Shown: positions 55,789-64,000 of the stretch, piece after piece
Layout: each line of letters begins with the position of its first letter
Position numbering within the stretch: position 1 is the stretch's first letter
DNA from: Lucinisca nassula
Taxonomy: Eukaryota > Mollusca > Bivalvia > Lucinida > Lucinidae
Reading direction: 5' to 3'
Assembly: GCA_963580285.1 (NCBI GenBank)
Contig: OY757017.1
Span: forward strand, 15,884,538 to 15,948,537
Length of the DNA: 64,000 nt
Made by a program: the position numbers and the translations under genes
Notes under the pieces: model-generated
Database searches by the model: none
Seen by the model: the letters and a program-made list of their open reading frames with translations, nothing else
Told to the model about the DNA's origin: nothing

Positions 55789-55834
55789 GGGTCACTGATG
55801 AGGCCTAATTGGCCGAAACTAGCTAGTCTGTCCC
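55789..55834 (+). ncRNA. Hammerhead ribozyme (family B), one helix I mismatch
   Basis: As the copy at 55520 except that the 3' strand of helix I is TGTCCC, giving one mismatch with GGGTCA. Confidence 0.85.
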
Positions 55835-56030
55835 AGAAAACATGTACACTTCATATTTTCAAGTTCTGTGGTGTATTCCTTGCTTCCAAAGGATAACCCT
55901 TTTATAGAACATATTTAGATCCTCTAAGTGGTTTACCAGTACTTGTGCGCGGGTCGGTTTCAGCTCTGCGTGGAAGATCCATGCAGCCTATCTATTTCTT
56001 TAAGCCCCGATTGGCGGGGCTGTTAAAAAT

Positions 56031-56616
56031 AAGTAAATACATAAATAAGTAGATAATGTTTTTAACATCCACCAGGTAAGGGTACGGTGTACGCGGTCTA
56101 ACTGTCATAAAACGTGTAAAAAACTTTGGTGTAGACCTAATATATGGGAATAAATGAAGTACAAAATGGTATGGATTCAGCCACATTATTTGCCAAAACA
56201 GTACATGTAGAACTTGAAGGAATATATAGTAGGCCGGACTGCTCGGGCTTGTTAAGACAGTCGCGCCACCAGTTCTGCCAGGTTATGCGGGCTTAAGAGG
56301 TGTTGGATGGATGGACGGATGAACTGGCAGACGGACAAACGACCAGCTCATATTTTCGCGTTGTGATTCTGTTGGATGAAATGACAGCTATCATGTCCCA
56401 GTCTAACTTATGAAGAAAATAATTTGCTTCTCGGTCAAGTAAGTCAGACAGACGGACATCTGAACAGGACAGCTGTCATTGTGATCCAAGGTTCGTTTCT
56501 ATGGTTGTGGTGATACGGGGCCGAGTCTGAGAAATTAGAAAGAGAAGTGGAGGCAGTGATCGAGAAAGTACTGTTTTAATATTTAATGAACATGATGCAC
56601 TTTGAACAGAATTATA
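56031..56616. other. No recognisable feature
   Basis: Mixed intron sequence with a short Naiad-tip-like piece near 56540-56565 (AGAAGTGGAGGCAGTGATCG). Confidence 0.4.
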
Positions 56617-57715
56617 CACTGCTCAAAACAATTAAAGGGGCAAACACAAATTTCCTAATAGTATAAAGATGTTGGATTATGATGATGATCAACGATTAAG
56701 AAAGGTGAATAACTTTATCTGCAACACGTTTATGGCAAACATTGGCAACCAGTTCACAAACCGCGGCCTTTGCATAGATGTTTGAGAAATCTCCATCTTT
56801 ACGTCAGATTATTTCAAATATCATATACATGCGCAAATCAGTCACCTTTCCCTGTCAGTAATGCGTATGTCCACCTTAAGCAGCACAAGAATCCTGGCAT
56901 CGCCGAGGAATGCTACGAACCAAATTTTGAACGGTTTGTAAACTAGTGTTTCCAATTCATGTCTATTGATGTTTGTGAGTTCTTGAATAGTCATTGGTGG
57001 ATGATCGCCCTGTTAGATACGTCTGTAAAGAATGTCCCACGCATGTTCTGTTGGGTTTAAGTCGGGAGACCATTACTTCAATAGTCTCGCGATTAAGGTA
57101 ATACGCGCGCATTATCCTGCATCAAAATGAAATTGTCTACGATTGCTCCAGCGAAAGGTCTCAAATAGGATTTCGAATTTCATCTCGATACCGTCATGCA
57201 GTCAATGTACCTCCGTTTACCACGTACAGGTCCGTTCGGCCTTCATAAGAAATTCCACCCCATACCACCACTGACTTCCCTCCATATCTTTCTGTTTCCA
57301 CAATGTTGCAGTCCCCGTATCGTTCTCCGGGTCGTCTTCAGGCACGAACACGTCGATCACATGCACTCAGGTGAAATCTGCTTTCATCCGTGAACAGAAC
57401 TATACGCCATTCTTGCAATCGCCAGTTCTGATGTTCTTGGGCAAACTCATATCGCCGTGCACGATGTTGCTTGGGGATAATAGGCCCTCTTTCCGGACGC
57501 CTGGCCCTCAGGTCACCTTCATGTAACCTGTTACGTATTGTTTGATCGGATATCCTTTGACCAATTGCATGCTGGAAATTGATTTGTAGCCTTCGTAGCG
57601 CTAGATTTCGAAGATATTGATCTTCCCTTTTTGACATCATGCGGTGGCGGCCTTGCCCTTCTCGTCTAGTAAAGACGCCCGTCTCCTGTTAGCGCCTCGA
57701 TAGCCTGGCAATATC
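56617..57715 (-). mobile_element. Tc1-like transposon remnant
   Basis: The right-hand terminal region (as complement) begins at TACACTGCTCAAAACAATTA, a typical Tc1 end. The transposase gene is on the minus strand and decayed. The 5' side is cut off near 57715, where a pearl-like 3' end begins, so the N-terminal DNA-binding part is partly missing. Confidence 0.8.
56900..57690 (-). pseudogene. Tc1-family transposase, decayed
   Basis: Readable blocks in order: helix-turn-helix region with RISDQTIRNRLHEGDLRARR, the catalytic strand VLFTDESRFHLSACDRR (first Asp), and WSPDLNPTEHAWDIL (last catalytic acid). The span between 57338 and 57080 carries stops and shifts. The DDE domain is recognisable but broken. 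Confidence 0.85.
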
Positions 57716-57717
57716 AC

Positions 57718-57770
57718 TTCTCGATACATAGGGCCACAGGTGAGCGATACAGGGCCATCTTGGCCCTCAT
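57718..57770 (+). repeat. Pearl/HINE-like 3' terminus
   Basis: CAGGTGAGCGATACAGGGCC with ATCTTGGCCCTCATGTTT is the same terminal palindrome as at 51066-51105; no body is attached. Confidence 0.65.
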
Positions 57771-57774
57771 GTTT

Positions 57775-57920
57775 CATATATCTGCTCAATACATAGATTG
57801 TTAGTACTTGTAATAACCGCCGCGAAGAGGCGCTTCTAACGACTACCACCAATCTATGTCTATAAGCATGAATAAGTGAAAAAGTGTATACCCCTGTAAA
57901 TCCAAATATGCGTGTTTTTC
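57775..57920 (-). mobile_element. Hairpin MITE, one terminus lost
   Basis: Core ATAGATTGTTAGTACTTG ... ACTACCACCAATCTATG and a single terminus ATATGCGTGTTTTTC. Confidence 0.65.
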
Positions 57921-58473
57921 TGATAGAAATCGGAAACTGTTGTTGTCTGTGAATTTAATTATTTGAAAACTTCCCAATTTAAGTTTGAGTATGCAGCAGC
58001 TTAATGAGTAGGTAATTGAAATAAGTATAAGCGGAAGAGTATTTAGACACTTCATGATAAACGTACTTACAAAGTAAGTTGCATGGTTTCGTTCCAGCGA
58101 CCTCCTGATAACAAGTTAGACGTGCATCCAACTGACCCGTGTGGAAGAGGGTACTGGTTATTTATCAGTTACCCCCTGTATACATTGCATTGTAACGCAT
58201 TGACCTGATAAAGATATGCTATCTCATGACAAGTGAACTTTATCACGTCAGCGTGACATTGCAATTTATGAATGAACCGGAGTACTTGAAAATGACAAAA
58301 AATGTTATTGTTACTGGGAAAATGTCATTATTACTTGAAAAAAATATTATTGGAAAACATGGTCAGCTGATACTAAATATATTGACCACCAGAATGCTTG
58401 AACGCACTGAGGATCATTAATAACTGACCGTAAATTGCTAATTTAAGAGTTTACAAGGGGATAAACTTCTAAA
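57921..58473. other. No recognisable feature
   Basis: AT-rich intron sequence. Confidence 0.4.
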
Positions 58474-58612
58474 TAGAATACCAGATTCGTGTCATTTGAT
58501 ATCAAGTTTATCAGGCTCGGCTTCGTTAACACATGTAGAATCGCGCAGCGTCAAGCGTTCTCGAAGCCTTGCCTGATAAACTTGATATCAAAAGACACCA
58601 GCCTGGTATTCT
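58474..58612. repeat. Foldback repeat with about 50-bp arms
   Basis: Left arm (58474-58525) and right arm (58562-58612) are near-perfect inverted copies (GATATCAAGTTTATCAGGC and GCCTGATAAACTTGATATC, then GGCTTCG and CGAAGCC), separated by a 36-base loop. It lies 74 bases before an exon. Confidence 0.85.
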
Positions 58613-58685
58613 CTATATATCTTGATGTATTATGTAATGCACGTAGTACCTTTTTGACGTATTGATTACCAGTTTTAATTTGCAG

Positions 58686-58863
58686 GTTATGAATTTAAAC
58701 AACATTGAATTGGAATGGCTTTCAAACCATCTCGGTCATTCTGTTAGAATCCATAGGGATTTTTACAGACTCCAAACACCCGCTATTGAGCTTGGGCGCG
58801 TGGCCAAAATGCTGATTGCGGTCGATAAAGGACAAACTTTATCCATGCAAGGAGATCAAGAAG
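58686..58863 (+). CDS. Exon: recombinase-like domain, His and Tyr boxes
   Basis: Acceptor TTTTAATTTGCAG, donor GTTTGT (non-consensus after position 2); 178 bases, 59 codons plus one base (residues 628-686). LSNHLGHSVRIHRDFYRL matches the last box of tyrosine recombinases: H645 of LGH and the nucleophile-type Y654 exactly nine residues later, as in Xer and lambda-type enzymes. IELGRVAKMLIAVDKG follows. Enters in phase 0 after 53351. With the earlier exons the active-site set is R497, Lys of RGKRKS, R619, H645 and Y654. Confidence 0.85.
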
Positions 58864-59106
58864 GTTTGTATCTAGCCTTTACTTTTTTTTGCCAGAAAAA
58901 CGTACACACAAACTTGATGCAAGTATCGGTTGCATTCTGATAATGAACAAGTTCCGAACACAAATGGATATGAACGTGTATACAAACGGTTTGGAAAAAT
59001 CTGTACGATAATTTTGTTTTCTTAACAGCTCGAATAGTATAGTCTCGGCAGTGTAATGCTTTATAAACCATGGATGGTAGGTTCGATTCTTAACTATTCA
59101 AGAGTT

Positions 59107-59818
59107 GTTAAACGACAAACTGCATGCATGGTAGTTAACCCAATCAGGGTTGGCAACTTTGCTTCCCTCTTTAATTGCCTGCCGGTGGGTCAGGCCTCAG
59201 ATTCTATGACAGGTCCAACGTAAAGGCTTATTGAAAATTAGAGACATCTAATATAAGGTAATGTTGGTTGGTGCCTGATGCTCTGTCTCTGGTCGGGCCC
59301 ATCAAAGTCTAACTGTTGGTTTTCTTTTGCTCCAGCATTTCAGTGGTTTCTTGCTGTCGAGTCCTCACCGTTGTCTCACCTCTGTGGTTCTTTGATTTTT
59401 GTGTTCACGGAGATGTTGCACTGATGAGTTAGGAGGCCTTCATGCGGACTGAACAAATTATTTGTCTAAATCGCGACGGAAGTAAGGGCGAGGATTGTGG
59501 CCACGTTAAATCGATTTAACCCCCCCCCCCCCCGCCCAGTGGAAATCTTTCCACTGACCGTTCCAAGGCGGTTCTTCTGTGGCGGTTTATTTATGTTGTT
59601 GTTTGTTACTTACTGTGCGTATCACTTGAGTCTTTTTGTTTTGGATGGCCATATGGCCATTTTGTGGGAAAGAAACTGTCCTTATGGCCTTCCTTTGTTT
59701 AGGTTTCCATTATGATCTGGTCGCTTAATGTTTGTGTTTCTTTCCCTTTGGTGGTGTCTTTGATGGGTGGAGTAAGTTAATTGTATCGATTCCTGATCTT
59801 TGTTTTACTTCTACTTTG
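59107..59818 (+). mobile_element. Naiad 3' end with last codons, subfamily A
   Basis: Begins in the C-terminal coding part (CTGCATGCATGGTAGTTAAC), with TGC (Cys) at the variable fifth site (59176-59178) and a TAA stop, then a complete 3' UTR with a long C tract. Confidence 0.85.
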
Positions 59819-60151
59819 CGATTGCTCTATACAACAATGACCCATCTCTATTTCAACTATTTTTAACTTTGTTGGTGGGACGAACGACTAAAGTATGTTG
59901 GTGGAATATACAAGCTATGGTATTTAAATGATATAATACACTGATATTTATTATAATTAATAATAAAGTCTTTGGTTGGGGGTTGGCGGTCCTGTCAAAA
60001 TTGCATTTATTGGTAGCACATGTGAGCTGTTAGACACCATTAGTCATGATGAAATTTTCTTGAGTTAGTTCTTCTGTAGTTGGATTAACGTATTGCTAAC
60101 GACCCTAGTGTTGTTCCGTTTCTCACTAGATATTTTCATACATTATTTTAG

Positions 60152-60340
60152 CATTTGACAATGATGTATTGGAGGAAAGCGATGAAGACATTGGATTTCC
60201 AAAGACCAATGAAACCGACAACGAAACTGTACTCGAAAGTGGAGATGGAGGAGCCTCTGATCATGATGGTGACTTCCTTGAAAAAACCGGCGAACCGGAA
60301 AGTGTTGCAGATATTGACTTCCAACAAGAGATGATAAACG
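60152..60340 (+). CDS. Exon: acidic C-terminal extension
   Basis: Acceptor ACATTATTTTAG, donor GTATGT; 189 bases. The first two bases complete the codon left by 58863, and the frame stays open for 62 codons (FDNDVLEESDEDIGFPKTNE and onward), ending in phase 1. Very acidic and Ser/Thr-rich. No stop is reached, so at least one more exon lies beyond 60340; I found no candidate before 64000. Confidence 0.7.
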
Positions 60341-60374
60341 GTATGTTTATTCTTACTTCATTAATGTCTTAAAT

Positions 60375-60790
60375 GAGATTAAAGGCAGATTCCTACAATA
60401 TAAAATAAACAAAAGCCACACTTTTCGCCCTTAATCTCAAGAACTGTGTTGGAAGTCGTCTCTGAAAGACGCATCATTTACCCTCAAATATTTTGGAATT
60501 CCGCAATAAAACTTATTATGCCAAATGACTAGAAATAATAATCTTCACTATGAGAAAGGACAGGATGACTTTTACGTCAGCTACCCGATCCGTTTACATC
60601 AGCTTATGTGACATTAAATTTGATCTATGGATGGGTTATGCTTTGGAAAAAAATACTAGCCGTCATGGAATAAACAAATTGTTCTGGGCATGGCTACCTA
60701 GTTTCAGGGAATAAGGCCTCATTAAAGACAGTCCAATATTTTCAAAATTCCAGAAGTACAGAGCAATATAATATAATACGTGCATACACA
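60375..60790 (-). mobile_element. Eroded retrozyme-like repeat
   Basis: Diverged family B-like sequence; the ribozyme site near 60690-60735 keeps AATGAGGCC and GAAACTAG but not the full core. Confidence 0.5.
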
Positions 60791-61021
60791 TGTTGTCCGA
60801 GAAACGCAAATAAAATGCAATAACAGAAAGGATCATGTGTATTTTAATTTGATATATATTTATTTACGTTTGACTTGCCGTTGGTTTTAGTCAGCTTGCA
60901 AGAAGGAAGTAACATTACAGTTGGATTCGTTTATTATGGTCCGGTATTGTGCGTGTGCTCTATAATAATCACCCTATCTGTCCGTCCGGACATGTGTCCG
61001 TCCGTCCACATTTTTCATGTT

Positions 61022-62590
61022 TTAGCTCACCTGGGCCGGAGGCTCCTATGGTGCGTATAGTATAGTTGGTTGCTCGTCCGTCGTCCACCAGTCCGTCAGG
61101 ACGTTTGACCAGTTATATCTCTACAGCAGGCTGAACTCAGTCATTTCTCATCTGCAGCATGCCAATTGAGGGGGGTTGATGACATAAGCTTTTTATCGAA
61201 ATCAAATAAACACTTTGGTTGCTATGGCAACCACAAGGGCCATAAAATTAGCGCCTTCAGTTAAAGTCTGCTTTGGAAAAGTGAGGCTATACTGGATTTG
61301 CCATGTCCTTCCGTGATTCTGTCATTCCGTGATTCCATCATTCCGTAATTCCGAGACTGCAAAATTAAAATGTGTTTTGCTTAATAACTTTTATGTTTTG
61401 TGGTCCTGCTTCAATGAAACTTATAACACACTTGGTCCCTAAGGTAAGGAAGTTGTAATAGCAGAAAACTGGCCAAGGGCCCATAACTGTTGTAGTTATG
61501 TACCTTGGAAAGTTTCAAATTTCGCCATTCTTGAAAATTTTCGTAACAGATTTCTCAGAAACTATGAAAGCTAGACTGCTGAAAGTTTGTATAAACATGG
61601 ACAATGGCTGAATGTACTGCGTTAACCGGAAAAGGGATAAAAGGTCAAGATATCTTTGAGTTATGTTCCTTGGTACGTTCAAAAAATTTGAATATGCATT
61701 TTGCTAAATAACTCAAATGATTTGCATAATAACTTTTATGTTTGTGGTCCTACTTATTGTAGTTATATCCCTTGGTAAGTTGTCAAATTTTGTCTTTCGT
61801 GGGAACTTTCGTAATTTGTCCCTTGGTACGTTTTTAAAATTTAAAGATACATTCGCCAGATAACTTTAATGTTTGTGGTCCTACTTCATTGTACCATTTA
61901 CCACATTTGGTCCCTAAGATAAGGTAAGGAAGATGCAATAATAAAATAGTGGTCAAGGGCCTATAGCCCTTGCGAGTTATGTCCCTTAGTAGGTATTCAA
62001 ATTTTGTCATTCTTGAAAATACTCGAAACAGATTTCTTAGGAGCTATGGAAACTAGAAAGCTGAAACGTTTATAAACATGGGCAATGACTGGATGAATTG
62101 TGTTTACCGGAAAATGGATCAAAGGTCCATAACTCTTCGAGTTATGGTCCTTGGTACGATTACAAAATGAAAATATGCCTTTTGCTAAATAACTCAAATG
62201 GTTAGCTTAATAGCTTTTATGTATTGTAGTTATTTCCCATGGTCAGTTTTCAAATTTCGCCACCCTTGAAAATTTTCGTAATAGATTTCTTAGGAACTTT
62301 GTAAGATAGACTGGTGAAAGTGGGTATAAACGTGGACAATGACTGGATGTATCGTGTATACCGGAATAGGGTCAAAGGTTCATAACTCTTTCAGTAATGA
62401 CCCTTGGCAGGTTTCACATTTTGCCATTTTTGACAATTTTCGGAATAGATTTGTGAGAAACTGAAAGGTATAAAGCTGAAAGTTTGTGAAAAACATGGCT
62501 AATGACTGTATGTATCGTGTATACAGGAATAGGGAACAGAGATCCATACATATTGTAGTAATGTCCCTTGGTAGGTTTTCAAAATTAAAA
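61022..62590 (+). repeat. Pearl/HINE-like element, about 170-bp units
   Basis: Starts with TTTTAGCTCACCTGGGCCGG and CCGTCGTCCACC like the element at 47824. Later units share AGTTATGTCCCTTGGTA, GAAACTAGAAAGCTGAAA-type and TCGTGTATACCGGAATAGGG segments. The 3' end is cut by a Naiad. Confidence 0.65.
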
Positions 62591-62593
62591 ATA

Positions 62594-64000
62594 GAGGTGG
62601 AGGCAGTGATCAGGAATCAATACAATTAACCCACAGCTCCCATTAGAGACACCAAAGGGAAAAAACCACAAACATGAAACAACAGACCCTACTGGAAACA
62701 TCAATAGCGAAAAGCCAAAAGGACAGCTACTTTCCCACAAAATGGAAATAGGCTATCCAAAATAAAATAATAAAAGCGACACAAACACCCAAAGATAAAC
62801 CACAACAAAAATAAACCGCGAGAGAAGAACCACCTTGGAACGGTGAGCGGAAACGAATTCCACTGGGGGGCTTAAATCGATTTAACGTGGCCACAATCCT
62901 CGCCCTTACTCCCGTCGCGATTCAGACAAATAATTTGTTCAGTCCGCATGAAGGCCTCCTAACTCATCAGTGCAAACATCTCCGTGAACACTGAAATCAA
63001 ACAAACACAGAGATGAAACAATGGTGAGGACTCGACAGCAAGAACCCACTGAAATGCTGGTGAAAAAGAAAACCAACAGTTAGACTCCGATGGGCCCAAC
63101 CAGAGACAGAGTATCAGGCACCAACCAACGTTACATTGAATTAGATCGCTCTAATTCTCAGTAAGTCTTTACACTGACACCGTCATAGAATATGAGACCT
63201 GACCCACCGGCAATCAATTAAAGAAAAAAGCAAAGTTGTCAACCGTGATTGGGTTAACTACTATGCATGCAGTCTGTCATATAACATTTATGTTGTACCC
63301 AATCTTTTTATATCAAAGAATGGTTTCACGAAATTGGGTGCTGAAGTCATTGCGGTTATATATTTTTCTGAATTTATGTACTAAGTCACCATAAAATTCG
63401 GGTTTCGGTAGACCTTGTTGTAGAAGAGATTTAAGTCCAATATTGAATTTTGAAATTAAATCAGAATGACGTCTATAAAACTTTGAAAAGGCTTTGCGTA
63501 GTTTATGGTACCGATAACCCGGATTAAGAAGTTTATCCGTTAACAATTTATTACGAGTGTTGAAGTCAGTTACATGACTACACACTCTGACAAATCGAAT
63601 TACTTGCGAAATATAAACGCCATAGGATGGCGCACGAGGAACCACCATCCAAAAAAGGAAAATTTACAATCTCAGAATCAAAATCCTCGCGTTTATCGTA
63701 ACTTTTGCAAGAAAGAAACCCATCTACAATAGAAAGATGTAAATCCAAAAACGGGGCCTCGGTATCAGAAGAATTTGCTTTATTTAACTGAATTTCTGGG
63801 GTGGGGGGGGGGGGGGTAAATTTGTCTGATTAAACCATCGGAGTAGGTATTATCAATATTTAATAAATCATCCAAATATCTAGTATATTTTAGTACCCAT
63901 CGGAATACCCACAACTTGTCTGAATAACTTAGTACCAAATCTTATGTAAATATTGTCAAGTAGAAGGGTGAGAGCTTCACACATTTTCTGACTTGACCAT
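62594..64000 (-). mobile_element. Naiad copy running off the window
   Basis: Subfamily B 3' UTR (62594-63165), C-terminal coding part with TGA at the variable fifth site (TCA at 63214-63216), then RT sequence up to the motif around SSQKMCEALTFLLDNIYIRF at the window edge. A G tract near 63800 and a deletion near 63885, which removes the motif before YLDD, show it is not intact. Confidence 0.85.
63313..63648 (-). pseudogene. Naiad RT C-terminal domain fragment
   Basis: 111 codons colinear with the 39.3-39.8 kb region (SHVTDFNTRNKLLTDKLLNP, LRKAFSKFYRRHSDLISKFN), about 90% identical by eye, so the copies are related and fairly recent. Confidence 0.8.

Larger units (their letters stand above)
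55488..55918 (+). mobile_element. Retrozyme family B insertion, about 1.6 units
   Basis: Two hammerheads 269 bases apart, leader GTGGGGCGGCCGTAAAAA between them. TTAG at both junctions may be the target duplication. Confidence 0.85.
55293..56030 (-). mobile_element. SINE-like copy split by a retrozyme
   Basis: The SINE occupies 55293-55487 and 55918-56030; its central block GGCTTAGATCCTCTAAG is interrupted after GGCTTAG by the 431-bp hammerhead repeat and continues (T)TAGATCCTC. Confidence 0.85.

Overview
The window is nuclear DNA from a marine invertebrate, most likely a bivalve mollusc (probably a clam). Evidence: AT-rich, intron-type sequence with GT-AG exon borders; a dense layer of repeats typical of molluscs (tRNA-derived SINEs ending in a GGGACGTTAAA-type tail, pearl/HINE-like elements built on tandem repeats, small TIR elements); and abundant Penelope-like retroelements of the Naiad type with UGA codons at cysteine positions, a trait described for clam Naiads. 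The species itself is an inference. There are no operons, CRISPR arrays, rRNA genes or convincing tRNA genes.

Host gene: one split gene on the + strand appears to run through most of the window. Exons at 9096-9181, 22810-22935, 28502-28628, 37064-38342, 53081-53351, 58686-58863 and 60152-60340 each have AG/GT borders, and their reading phases join without a break. The chained product of about 750 residues (3' end not reached) has an acidic N-terminal part, two zinc-finger-like motifs, a long helical core and a tyrosine-recombinase-like catalytic domain (Arg, Lys, Arg, His and Tyr in order; the usual first His of box II is Thr). Its introns, up to about 15 kb, hold nearly everything else.

Mobile DNA: (i) Naiad elements, with one nearly full-length copy on the - strand (38748-42800), partial copies at 10485-12015, 15340-16885, 19185-22556 and 62594-64000, and many solo 3' ends in both orientations. 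The protein order is N-terminal GIY-YIG endonuclease then reverse transcriptase. At least four in-frame UGA codons recur at the same sites in independent copies, one more site alternates UGA/UGC, and every readable copy ends in UAA. (ii) Retrozyme-like tandem repeats (7004-7546, 19593-20033, 45470-47056, 50378-50837, 55488-55918), each unit with a textbook type I hammerhead ribozyme; two families (about 387 and 265 bp units) share a GC-rich leader block with the Naiad 5' region. (iii) A 296-bp SINE-like family with 11-12 bp target duplications, tRNA-derived SINEs, pearl/HINE-like elements (23581-25689, 47824-51105 and others), a hairpin MITE family, and decayed Tc1, mariner-like, hAT-like and pogo-like pieces.

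Layout: 1-9 kb old repeats and a candidate 5' exon; 9-22.8 kb a large intron full of Naiad copies; 22.8-38.3 kb exons separated by a pearl element, Naiad tails and satellite-like arrays; 38.3-53 kb the best Naiad copy, the largest hammerhead array and a composite pearl-like element; 53-60.3 kb the catalytic exons with a Tc1 remnant between them; 60.3-64 kb arrays and a Naiad running off the end. The most notable biology is the co-occurrence of a selenocysteine-type Naiad retroelement with hammerhead retrozymes that share leader sequence with it, in a gene that itself encodes a recombinase-like protein.
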